Source: CAYYAQ01 sp964469555
GTDB lineage: Bacteria > Planctomycetota > UBA1135 > UBA2386
Length of the DNA: 14,716 nucleotides
Direction of reading: 5' to 3'
Assembly: GCA_964469555.1 (NCBI GenBank)
Contig: CAYYAQ010000127.1
Span: 1-14,716, forward strand
The translations under genes and the position numbers were made by a program. The notes beneath the pieces were generated by a model that was not told where the DNA came from, ran no database searches, and saw only the letters and a list, made by a program, of their open reading frames with translations. Shown here piece by piece: positions 8,401 to 14,716 of the stretch. The stretch's first letter is position 1, and each line of letters begins with the position of its first letter.

Positions 8401-9023
8401 TGACACTGATCTACAACGACCCCACTGTCGCTGACTTCGAACCTCGGCCGATCCGCGCCCGCACTCGGCCGCCGATCCTGCCGACTCAATCCGATCATCA
8501 GGGCTACAGCGGACGGTTCTTCTGCGCTTCCGCATTCACCTCTCAGGAAGCGCATGTTGCCACTCGAGGCCGACTCATTCGGCTGATTGAAGGCGTTCCC
8601 GTGGTCGCTCGACACAGCACGCAGACAAATCGTCACGAGGTCTGGAAGAACCACGGTGGAACATTCGCTCGCGTACTCGGCACTGCCCCACTCGCCAAGG
8701 ACGGCTCCTTCTTCGTCGAAGTACCCGCCGACCGCCTGCTGCACTTCCAGGTGTTGGACAGTGACCGCCGCGTGCTGGGCAACCAGTTGACCTGGATCTA
8801 TGCGCGTCCCAACGAAACCAAGACGTGCGTGGGCTGTCACGAACGACCAGACACCGCCCCTCGACATCGCCTTCGAACCGCACAACACATGCGTCCTCTC
8901 AGCTTCCTGCCTTCCGGTGATGAATTCACCTACCGCGCCAAGGCCTGGTTCAAAGGTTCCCTCCCGCCTCGAATCGAGGAACGCACCCGCACTGTCCGAG
9001 CCGTCAACCTGTTGGCCCGATGA
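5451..9023 (+). CDS. Exported HEAT-repeat / F5/8-type C / PD40 propeller / cytochrome c fusion (hydrazine synthase alpha-like)
   Basis: About 1190 codons, including 34 unreadable ones across an assembly gap. The chosen ATG gives a Sec signal (LLPLVYVFLCGFTPGLAA, cleavage near AAQH); no good Shine-Dalgarno precedes it. Domains in order: HEAT-like helical repeats about 30-125; a discoidin (F5/8 type C) sandwich about 179-298 (SVLTDGRIGSGFWQ, CTIDLGQAEEIAQVVIHQHG, VRYLRVTSYDS); more HEAT repeats about 303-400 and 540-682; then a PD40/hydrazine-synthase-alpha-middle-domain propeller from about 705 (YRINLDGSGLEQLTRGPYHN, GPAYLPDGRIVFASSR, LHVMDADGSGIHTIA). One haem motif, CVGCH, is at residues 1126-1130, followed by a short tail. 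Discoidin domains often bind carbohydrate, which fits the GH32 downstream. Its TGA overlaps the next gene's ATG. The architecture is clear; the activity is unknown. The gap makes the propeller incomplete. Confidence 0.85.
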   Translation: MRNGFHELLPLVYVFLCGFTPGLAAQHSRSPYALQVAEQLKKLDSDSQKVRAGAVEALGFLRAYRAEQSMVELLRDPSTDVRRQAALALAWCGGREAISPLIETLNDTDPVTRQAAQVSLSNLSGMEFPFDTTAEPAKRTAQMKVWRNWWQTVSPNRPPLQVLELLREWQRQPHGAVVHTSSTYRGPPSVLTDGRIGSGFWQTKNVPFPQSCTIDLGQAEEIAQVVIHQHGPRFVMTDYELATSLDNKDFKVVERKKRTTPVTLQIRFSPRQVRYLRVTSYDSVNPVYPTTFFEIEAGRRQAKGTADITWRCERGLRALGSLGGEGATEAILRCLAPSPPTDEDHLPMMRAGLRSLGRLRKAAGFAFLIELLKDTYWARYAADALGDYGDARAVPSLLTAYRKYAKQRNGRNPAALPRDDRMGFPSEDRMLETPYCIAFALCRLVSDAESGLAGIAPLIMANLPGDHDTFLLYQPEVGHLLTRHLMELSGLRQHACEHAFELLGQPRRFPATDDALPWPRFAPGRMASWLPAICTQEADLPRLLALLKHEEGWVRLNAAKTLAWIGDKRAVEPIARLLSQAKAEADYGYSGTFKDEEYADPAPRWREGLIRALGKLHARKHAALIVRILEDEASVVEVRHAAAKALAELGGETARLALQRAASNHPFQSVRQVARDALRLGGHPVAASRARPTTRPTASSPSPGSTLDAVLFIQGDNNIPNTIGTVEQADRWRQTYVVTDSGPAYRPGRNLSILRPPQPDGVVTALTHFKDGYVAEPELSWDGRHVIFTRRGQDDPWWHIYRINLDGSGLEQLTRGPYHNVGPAYLPDGRIVFASSRIGIRDEYHGYPCTSLHVMDADGSGIHTIATNIGRDNEPAILNXXXXXXXXXXXXXXXXXXXXXXXXXXXXXXXXXXNIVVVTQGGLTLIGPSREREEIITPNNKTRAYTTPFPLPDGSILCASSQKTPDRTKVDLGLYRFDPERKELTLIYNDPTVADFEPRPIRARTRPPILPTQSDHQGYSGRFFCASAFTSQEAHVATRGRLIRLIEGVPVVARHSTQTNRHEVWKNHGGTFARVLGTAPLAKDGSFFVEVPADRLLHFQVLDSDRRVLGNQLTWIYARPNETKTCVGCHERPDTAPRHRLRTAQHMRPLSFLPSGDEFTYRAKAWFKGSLPPRIEERTRTVRAVNLLAR
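8090..8189. other. Assembly gap, exactly 100 N
   Basis: A run of 100 undetermined bases inside the propeller of the HEAT fusion gene. One hundred is the usual placeholder for unknown length and is not a multiple of three, yet the frame reads through without a stop on either side. The sequence on both sides fits one protein (GRDNEPAILN before, NIVVVTQGGLTLIGPSR after), so the gene is probably intact in the organism, with real missing length unknown. Confidence 0.98.
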
Positions 9024-11449
9024 AACCCTTCGCCACCGTCCTGCTCCTGCCGACCATCCTGCTTCTCGCCGGGGATCCGGCGCGGACGAATCGACCCGAC
9101 CTCGAAACCGAGCACCACCGGGAACACGTTCTTCTTTCTCGGCAACTCGCAAACCGTCAATGGTGCCGCGACACTGCGGCGCAGACCTTCCACCCCGCGT
9201 CGCTACTCGACGATGCTGACCGGGACCCCAGCGACGTGGTGCTTCGCCGCACCGCCGTCCTTCTCGACCACATCGCGCAGATGTCCGGTGCGGCCAATCC
9301 CGCTCCGTTCCAGCGAGAACTCGACCGCTTGAAGAGGAAGAACCGGGAGATCGACGTCAATGACAAGGAGGAACGGTACGCGCTCTTCCGGAGCGCCTGC
9401 GCTCTACGCCGCCGAGTCGCCTTCTCCAATCCTCTCCTCGACTTCGACCGCATCGCCTTCCTGACCCACCACAAGGCGAAATACAATCACATGGTCGACC
9501 AGTACTTCGGCCACTTCGCGCGCCCCGGCGGCGGCGTCCACGTGCTGGAAGATCCCTTCGGAGACTCTCCCCGTGTACGCAACTTGCTGGAAGACACTCC
9601 CGTGACCGGCGGACGCCTTGACGGAAAGACGCTCGCCGACGGGTCGTTCATCTCGCTCGAGCTCGACTACGACGCGAAGCGGATCTTCTTCGCCTGGACC
9701 GAAGCAGATCCGGTCGTCAAGAAATGGAACGACCGCATTCCGCGCGAAGTCCTGTGGAAGGAGAGCAGCACGTACCACATCTTTCGGGCCGATCTGGAGA
9801 AGGGGAAACCCGTTCGGCTGACCCAGCTGACGGACGGCTGCACAAACGACTTTGACCCGTGCGTGCTGCCCGACGGCAAGATCGCTTTCATCTCGGAGCG
9901 CCGCGGAGGATTCCTGCGCTGCGGGTTCAGGCCCGATCCTGCCTACACCCTGCACAGCATGGAGGACGACGGATCGGACCTTGCAACGATCAGCTTTCAC
10001 GAGACCAACGAGTGGCATCCCAGTGTCGGGAACGACGGCAAGATCGCCTACACCCGATGGGACTACGTCGATCGCGACAGCGATATCGCTCATCACCTGT
10101 GGACGTGTTACCCGGACGGCCGCGACCCGCGGAGTCTCCACGGCAATTATCCGGTGGCCCGCGAGAGCCGTCCTTGGATGGAACTCTCGATCCGCGCGAT
10201 TCCCGGATCGGAGAAATTCGTCGCCGTCGCCGCCGCGCATCACGGACAGTCCTACGGCTCGCTGATCCTCATCGACCCCACCGCCGACGATGATAACGCG
10301 ATGAGCCAGGTCCGGCGCCTGACGCCGGATGTTCACTTTCCCGAATCGGAGTCGGCCCCCGGCCGTCCGCACGCGAAGGGAAGACACGACCCCCGCGCCG
10401 AGGTCTTCGGAAGTCCCTGGCCGCTGAGCGAGTATTTCCACCTCTGCGTCTACGATCCGGGGCAGAAGAACTACGGCCTCTACCTGGTGGACGCTTTCGG
10501 CAACCGCGAACTGCTCTACCGGGATCCGGCCGTTCCCTGTCTCGATCCGATTCCGCTAAAGCCACGACGCCGTCCGCCCGTCATCCCATCGCCATCATCT
10601 GGCGACGGCGAGAAGGAGCAAAGAGACATCGGAACCGTCGGCGTGATCGATGTCTACCAGAGCGACTTTCCCTGGCCCGACGGCGCAAAGATCTCCGCCC
10701 TCCGCGTCATCCAGATCTTTCCCAAGACAACGCCGGCGGCGGCGGATCCCGCCATCGGCATCGGTGCTCAATCCCTGGCGCGTGGCGTTCTCGGAACCGT
10801 CCCCGTGGACGCCGACGGCAGCGCGCACTTCGAAGCCCCGGCCAAGGTCCCGATCTACTTCCAGGCGCTGGACAAGAACGGCATGGCGATCCAGTCGATG
10901 CGTTCAGACACCTATCTCCATCGTGGCGAACGACTCACCTGCATTGGTTGCCACGAACGAAAACGCACCACGCCTCCGCTGACTTCCCGATCCCCGTCGG
11001 CCCTAAAACGACCGCCGGTCGCCATTCGACCGGACGTGGAAGGTTCATTCCCCCTCACCTTTCCGCGGTTGGTGCAACCGGTGCTCGACCGTCACTGCAC
11101 CGCCTGCCATAGCAACGAGCAGGGAGCTCCTTCCCTGGCGGCGACGACCAGCGGGAAGGAAGGCTGGTCGCAGGCCTACCGGTCACTGGCCCCTTTCGCC
11201 TGGGCAAGGCACGGCGGCAACGGCGCAATCCGCAGAAACCGGTCGAGCCGTTCCATCGCCGGAAAGGTCGGCGCACGCGCCTCGCGCCTCTGGCCCTACC
11301 TGAAGGAGGGCCACTACGACGTGGCTCTATCGCCGGAGGAATGGCATCGCATCGCTCTGTGGCTCGACTGCAATTCCAACTTCTACGGCGCCTACGAGAA
11401 GACGAAGGAGCAGGGAAAGGGAAAGAAGGTCATGCCAAAAGTCCAATAG
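9020..11449 (+). CDS. Di-haem hydrazine synthase alpha-like protein (PD40 propeller plus cytochrome c), exported
   Basis: A complete protein of 809 residues. The ATG overlaps the upstream stop (ATGA at 9020-9023) with no ribosome binding site, implying translational coupling. Seen: a Sec signal (MKPFATVLLLPTILLLAG); a helical region to about 140; a propeller from about 143 with KYNHMVDQYFG, DGCTNDFDPCVLPDGKIAFI, ERRGGFLRCG, YTLHSMEDDGSD and GKIAYTRWDYVD; then RVLGTVPVDADGSAHFEAP-type sequence leading to the haem motif CIGCH (641-645); and a second module VQPVLDRHCTACH (CTACH 693-697) ending KEGHYDV and WLDCNSNFYGAYEK. This is the layout of hydrazine synthase alpha and its many planctomycete relatives. 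Family members outside anammox bacteria have no known reaction. Four residues after the CIGCH histidine there is Arg rather than the Tyr recalled for true HzsA. A paralogue lies at 13719-14716. Confidence 0.88.
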   Translation: MKPFATVLLLPTILLLAGDPARTNRPDLETEHHREHVLLSRQLANRQWCRDTAAQTFHPASLLDDADRDPSDVVLRRTAVLLDHIAQMSGAANPAPFQRELDRLKRKNREIDVNDKEERYALFRSACALRRRVAFSNPLLDFDRIAFLTHHKAKYNHMVDQYFGHFARPGGGVHVLEDPFGDSPRVRNLLEDTPVTGGRLDGKTLADGSFISLELDYDAKRIFFAWTEADPVVKKWNDRIPREVLWKESSTYHIFRADLEKGKPVRLTQLTDGCTNDFDPCVLPDGKIAFISERRGGFLRCGFRPDPAYTLHSMEDDGSDLATISFHETNEWHPSVGNDGKIAYTRWDYVDRDSDIAHHLWTCYPDGRDPRSLHGNYPVARESRPWMELSIRAIPGSEKFVAVAAAHHGQSYGSLILIDPTADDDNAMSQVRRLTPDVHFPESESAPGRPHAKGRHDPRAEVFGSPWPLSEYFHLCVYDPGQKNYGLYLVDAFGNRELLYRDPAVPCLDPIPLKPRRRPPVIPSPSSGDGEKEQRDIGTVGVIDVYQSDFPWPDGAKISALRVIQIFPKTTPAAADPAIGIGAQSLARGVLGTVPVDADGSAHFEAPAKVPIYFQALDKNGMAIQSMRSDTYLHRGERLTCIGCHERKRTTPPLTSRSPSALKRPPVAIRPDVEGSFPLTFPRLVQPVLDRHCTACHSNEQGAPSLAATTSGKEGWSQAYRSLAPFAWARHGGNGAIRRNRSSRSIAGKVGARASRLWPYLKEGHYDVALSPEEWHRIALWLDCNSNFYGAYEKTKEQGKGKKVMPKVQ

Positions 11450-11558
11450 GAGGGCCTACCGCGGTGACAATATGGCGAGTAACGCCATTGGCTACGTCAA
11501 CAACTCGACCTACCCTGGTCGATCCACATCCTCAAAAACCGTTTGTCTCCTTCCGGCC
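11450..11558 (+). other. Intergenic spacer between the di-haem gene and GH32
   Basis: A 109-bp spacer with no terminator-like hairpin seen, consistent with one transcript. A strong AGGAGGG (11448-11454) overlaps the upstream stop but lies 17 nt from the in-frame ATG at 11472, too far for a normal start, while the favoured GH32 ATG at 11559 has no clear Shine-Dalgarno. Confidence 0.4.
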
Positions 11559-13685
11559 ATGCTTAGATACCTCCCGACAATCTTCACGTCATTCCTGATC
11601 GGCGCGCCGTTTTGTCCCGCCCAGGGCGACATTCTCATTGCCGACTTCGAGGGCGCTGACTACGGCGACTGGAAGGCTACGGGCGAGGCCTTCGGACCGG
11701 GACCGGCTCGTGGAACGTTGCCGTCCCAGATGGCGGTCAGCGGATTCAAGGGGAGTGGACTGGTCAATACGTTCTACAAGGGGGACAGGACCACCGGCAC
11801 CCTGACTTCACCGCCGTTCGTCGTCGAGCGCAGGTTCCTCAACTTCCTGATCGGCGGTGGCGGCCACGCGGGGAAGACCTGCATCGACCTGTTGTTGGAC
11901 GGCAAAGTCGTGCGGACCGCGACGGGCTACAACACGGAATCCGGCGGCAGTGAGAAACTGGTTCCGCATTCGTGGGACGTCAAGAACCTCCGTGGCAAGA
12001 CCGCGTCGATCCGGATTGTGGACATGGCCACCAGTGGCTGGGGTCATGTGAACATCGACCAGGTCGTCCTCTCCGCGAAGAAACCCAACGTACCCAATCG
12101 ACACACCGGACCAGTCACGAAGGAGTGGACCCTGACGAAGGACTACATCCTGTTCCCGATCCGCACGGGAGCCCACAAGGTGCGTGTCGATCTGCGCATC
12201 GGCGGCAAGAACGTACGGGAGTTCGACGCCGAGCTGGCGCGAACCAAGGAGGAGGCCCGGTTCTGGGCGTTCCTTGACGTCACGGCGTTCGCAGGCAAGG
12301 CGGCAACGTTGCAGTTTCGGGGCGCATCCGAGGAGGCCCTGGCCCTGATCGTCCAATCCGACGAGGTACCCGCCTTGTCGAGTTCGTACGACGAGAAGCT
12401 GCGGCCACAGTTGCGGTTCTCCCAGACGATCGGTTGGAACAACGATCCCAACGGCATGGTCTACTACGACGGCGAGTGGCACCTCTACTTCCAGCACAAT
12501 CCCTACGGGTGGAAGTGGGGAAACATGCACTGGGGGCACGCAGTCAGCCGGGACCTGGTCCACTGGGAGCAGCTACCGATCGCGATCTACAACAACCGGC
12601 GCGGCGATTGGGCGTTCTCCGGCGGAGCCTTCGTGGACGCCAAAAACACCGCGGGTTGGCAAACGGGCAATGAGAGCGTGATCGTCGCATCCTGGACCAG
12701 CACGGGGCGCGGCGAGTGCCTCGCCTACAGCAACGACCGCGGGCGAACCTTCACGGAGTACGCGGGCAACCCCGTCGTCAAGCACAGCGGTCGCGACCCA
12801 AAAATCGTCTGGTATGCACCGGGTAAGCACTGGGTCATGGCCGTCTACGATCAACACCAAAAGAAGCGGTCGATCGCCTTCCATACCTCAAAAGACCTCA
12901 AGGCCTGGAAGCTGCAGAGTCGTCTTCCAGGCTACTACGAGTGCCCGGAGATCCTCGAACTGCCGGTCGACGGTAATCCCGACGACACGCGCTGGGTCGT
13001 GTTCGCCGCCGACGCGCGCTACGCCATTGGCAAGTTCGACGGCAGAACCTTCACGCCGGAGCACACGGGGAAGCACCGGCTCCACTACGGGAACTACTAC
13101 GCGTCGCAGATCTTCAGCGACAGCCCGGATGGACGGCGGATCCAGATCGGTTGGGCGCGCATCAACATGCCGGGTATGCCCTTCAACCAGACGTTCAGTT
13201 TTCCACACCGCTTGACGCTGCGGAAGACGCCAGACGGGTTGCGCATGTTCGCCAAGCCGGTAAAGGAACTCGCGAAACTCCACCGGGAGAAGCACAGCGT
13301 CGGAGAAGCGGATCTGGCAGAGAAGAATCCGGTGGGCGTCAGCGTAAAGGGCGAACTCCTCGACATTCGCGCGACGTTCGCTGTAGGCAAGGCGTCCGCC
13401 GTCGGCCTCGACATCGGCGGAAATCGTGTCACTTACGATGCAAAGGCAGGCAAGCTGCTCGACGCCCCGCTCGCGCCTGTTGATGGCAAGGTCACACTAC
13501 AGATCCTGGTCGACCGCCCGATGCTGGAGATCTGCGGCAACGACGGGCGGGTCTACATCACCCGTCCGCGCAATCACATGGGTGACGTTTCGGTCGTCAA
13601 GGCATTCGCGACGGGCGGAAGGGCCCGACTGCTCTCTCTCGACGTCTACAAACTCGAGTCGATCTGGAAGGGAAAGCGCAAGTGA
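11559..13685 (+). CDS. Exported GH32 beta-fructosidase (levanase/inulinase/invertase type)
   Basis: A 708-residue protein if started at 11559, where MLRYLPTIFTSFLIGAPFCPAQ forms a Sec signal. An ATG at 11472 would add 29 polar residues ahead of it and is less likely. Residues about 24-180 form a beta-rich accessory module (DILIADFEGADYGDWKATGE, GTLTSPPFVV, FLIGGGGHAGKTCIDLLLDG, GWGHVNIDQVVLS) that I recall preceding GH32 domains and which may bind fructan. A second sandwich at about 190-280 resembles DUF4980. The five-blade propeller follows with all three catalytic motifs: WNNDPNG (nucleophile Asp296), GRDP (transition-state stabiliser Asp413) and YYECPE (acid/base Glu461). The GH32 C-terminal beta-sandwich ends the protein. 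It should cleave terminal or internal beta-fructosidic bonds of levan, inulin or sucrose outside the cytoplasm; the exact substrate cannot be read. It is likely co-transcribed with the two genes upstream. Confidence 0.95.
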   Translation: MLRYLPTIFTSFLIGAPFCPAQGDILIADFEGADYGDWKATGEAFGPGPARGTLPSQMAVSGFKGSGLVNTFYKGDRTTGTLTSPPFVVERRFLNFLIGGGGHAGKTCIDLLLDGKVVRTATGYNTESGGSEKLVPHSWDVKNLRGKTASIRIVDMATSGWGHVNIDQVVLSAKKPNVPNRHTGPVTKEWTLTKDYILFPIRTGAHKVRVDLRIGGKNVREFDAELARTKEEARFWAFLDVTAFAGKAATLQFRGASEEALALIVQSDEVPALSSSYDEKLRPQLRFSQTIGWNNDPNGMVYYDGEWHLYFQHNPYGWKWGNMHWGHAVSRDLVHWEQLPIAIYNNRRGDWAFSGGAFVDAKNTAGWQTGNESVIVASWTSTGRGECLAYSNDRGRTFTEYAGNPVVKHSGRDPKIVWYAPGKHWVMAVYDQHQKKRSIAFHTSKDLKAWKLQSRLPGYYECPEILELPVDGNPDDTRWVVFAADARYAIGKFDGRTFTPEHTGKHRLHYGNYYASQIFSDSPDGRRIQIGWARINMPGMPFNQTFSFPHRLTLRKTPDGLRMFAKPVKELAKLHREKHSVGEADLAEKNPVGVSVKGELLDIRATFAVGKASAVGLDIGGNRVTYDAKAGKLLDAPLAPVDGKVTLQILVDRPMLEICGNDGRVYITRPRNHMGDVSVVKAFATGGRARLLSLDVYKLESIWKGKRK

Positions 13686-13690
13686 ATCCC

Positions 13691-13717
13691 CCCCGTGGAA
13701 TCTGAGCCAGGACGGGG
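13691..13717. terminator. Possible weak bidirectional hairpin between convergent genes
   Basis: CCCCGT (13691-13696) and ACGGGG (13712-13717) are inverted repeats with a 15-nt loop, placed in the 33-bp space between the convergent stops of GH32 and the minus-strand di-haem gene. The stem is only 6 bp, though GC-rich, and there is no T-run on either side, so termination is a guess from position. Confidence 0.25.
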
Positions 13718-13718
13718 A

Positions 13719-14716
13719 CTACCGCAAGGTCGGTTTCGCGGTCTCCCCGCGCAACTGAGCCTCACCACCTGCTTTCTCGTAGACACCATAAAATGGTGAG
13801 CATGAATCCAGCCACACCGTGATGCGGCGCATGGCGTCCGGTGGCAGGTCCACATCGTAGTGACCCTCCGAGAGGAGCGCGTACAGCTTGGACGCTCTAG
13901 CCCCAAACTCACCGGGCGTGGTCCGGTACCACTTCGGGTCGTTGAAGTTCTTGCCGCCATAGTCGTAGAACCCGAACTTCGGAGTGAGAGTCACGTACGA
14001 GTTGGAGTAGTTGGTCCGCGGGTTCTGGCCGCCCCCTTTCTTCGTCTTCGTGATCCCGCCGTCCAGCGGCGGCGCCTGGTTTTGGACGTGGCACTTCACG
14101 CAGTGCTTGTCGAGGATCGGTTGCACCAGGAGGGGATAGCTGAAGGGATTCGTTCCGTTGGCTTCGGGTTCGAGGCGTGAGGGGGCGCGCTTCATCGCCA
14201 AGGGGGTCACCTCCGTCAGCAACGGTGGGGCATCGTGCTTCGACTCATGACAACCCAGGCATGATGCGGTCTCGCCGGGCTGGAAATGCGTTCCCGAGCG
14301 CATGGAAGTGATGGCCAGACCGTCCTGGTCCAGGACCTGGAAGAACAACTCCGACCGCGCCGGCACGATGAAGTTGGCGCTACCATCCTTCTCCACGGGG
14401 ACCGTTCCCAGCACCGCGCGAGAGAGGTTGATCGAGTCCCTTGCCTGTGGGATTTGATAACCGGTGGCGTGGGGGATCCTGGCGGAAGCGACCGACAACG
14501 GAAAGACCTGGTAGACGCGCAAGGCTGAGACCTTCGTGCCTTTCGCCCACGGACTCCGGGTGTTGTAGACATTGACAACGCTCACCGTGGCTTCGTCGGT
14601 TTGTTCTGTCGCCAGTCGCTCTGACACCTCCGGCAAGACCGGTGGCGTCGGACGTGATCCAGCGGGAATCGGGCTGTGGCAGGCGATGTCGGGATCACGG
14701 TAGATCAACTCGCGGT
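13719..14716 (-). CDS. Di-haem hydrazine synthase alpha-like protein, C-terminal part, 5' truncated by window edge
   Basis: The frame is open to the window end, so the N-terminus and propeller lie outside. The visible 332 or so residues match the C-terminal part of the protein at 9020-11449 block by block: RELIYRDPDIACHSPIP against RELLYRDPAVPCLDPIP, KVSALRVYQVFP against KISALRVIQIFP, AVLGTVPVEKDGSANF against GVLGTVPVDADGSAHF, LAITSMRSGTHFQPGE against MAIQSMRSDTYLHRGE, and GARASKLYALLSEGHYDV against GARASRLWPYLKEGHYDV. Haem motifs are CLGCH and CVKCH, the latter in VQPILDKHCVKCH. The end WLDSCSPFYGVYEK corresponds to WLDCNSNFYGAYEK. It is therefore a paralogue encoded in the opposite direction, converging with GH32 across 33 bp. 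His occupies the position where HzsA is recalled to have its haem-ligating Tyr. The function is unknown; export is inferred from the haem motifs and the paralogue. Confidence 0.87.
   Translation of the reverse strand, partial: RELIYRDPDIACHSPIPAGSRPTPPVLPEVSERLATEQTDEATVSVVNVYNTRSPWAKGTKVSALRVYQVFPLSVASARIPHATGYQIPQARDSINLSRAVLGTVPVEKDGSANFIVPARSELFFQVLDQDGLAITSMRSGTHFQPGETASCLGCHESKHDAPPLLTEVTPLAMKRAPSRLEPEANGTNPFSYPLLVQPILDKHCVKCHVQNQAPPLDGGITKTKKGGGQNPRTNYSNSYVTLTPKFGFYDYGGKNFNDPKWYRTTPGEFGARASKLYALLSEGHYDVDLPPDAMRRITVWLDSCSPFYGVYEKAGGEAQLRGETAKPTLR

Noticed and set aside
9020..11449. Annotating this as a true hydrazine synthase subunit (hzsA) and the organism as anammox
   Set aside because: No beta or gamma subunit genes, the key haem-ligating Tyr is absent, and such relatives are common in non-anammox planctomycetes.
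11472..11558. An earlier GH32 start at 11472 adding 29 residues
   Set aside because: The added residues are polar and precede a well-formed signal peptide; the nearby AGGAGGG is 17 nt away, too far for efficient use.
11464..11598. A GTG-started 44-codon frame 9 nt after AGGAGGG
   Set aside because: Its composition looks like an out-of-frame reading of the GH32 start, with no family or signal features.

Overview
This is a high-GC window that looks like a member of the Planctomycetota or a relative in the PVC group, probably from a draft or metagenome assembly because it holds a run of exactly 100 Ns. The basis for that placement is the gene content: a DUF1800/DUF1501 pair with Sec and Tat export signals, several very large exported proteins related to the alpha subunit of hydrazine synthase (beta-propeller plus CXXCH cytochrome modules), HEAT-repeat fusions and an exported GH32 fructan hydrolase. 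No tRNA, rRNA, CRISPR array or insertion sequence was seen.

Layout: (1) Bases 1-1253, plus strand: the C-terminal part of a propeller/cytochrome protein with two CXXCH motifs and a fibronectin-III-like end, cut by the window start. (2) Bases 1421-4979, minus strand: a two-gene operon, DUF1800 (Sec signal, long helical N-terminal region) followed by DUF1501 (Tat signal), convergent with (1). (3) A divergent intergenic region, 4980-5450, holding a 26-codon reading frame with a good ribosome binding site that encodes little more than a signal peptide. (4) Bases 5451-13685, plus strand: a probable operon of a 1190-codon HEAT / F5/8-type C / PD40 propeller / cytochrome c fusion (interrupted by the N gap), a di-heme hydrazine-synthase-alpha-like protein whose ATG overlaps the previous stop (ATGA), and a GH32 glycosidase with all three catalytic motifs. 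(5) Bases 13719-14716, minus strand: the C-terminal part of a second close paralogue of the di-heme protein, cut by the window end and convergent with GH32.

Almost every gene product carries an export signal (or is a fragment of a family that does), so the window describes extracytoplasmic chemistry. The hydrazine-synthase resemblance should not be read as anammox: no HzsB or HzsC partner is present, and the tyrosine that I recall ligating the active-site heme four residues after the CXXCH histidine is absent in all three copies where that position is visible. The most interesting idea, which is inference, is an exported polysaccharide-linked redox system: a fructan hydrolase encoded between propeller-cytochrome proteins that may bind or oxidise sugars, next to a DUF1800/DUF1501 pair of unknown function.
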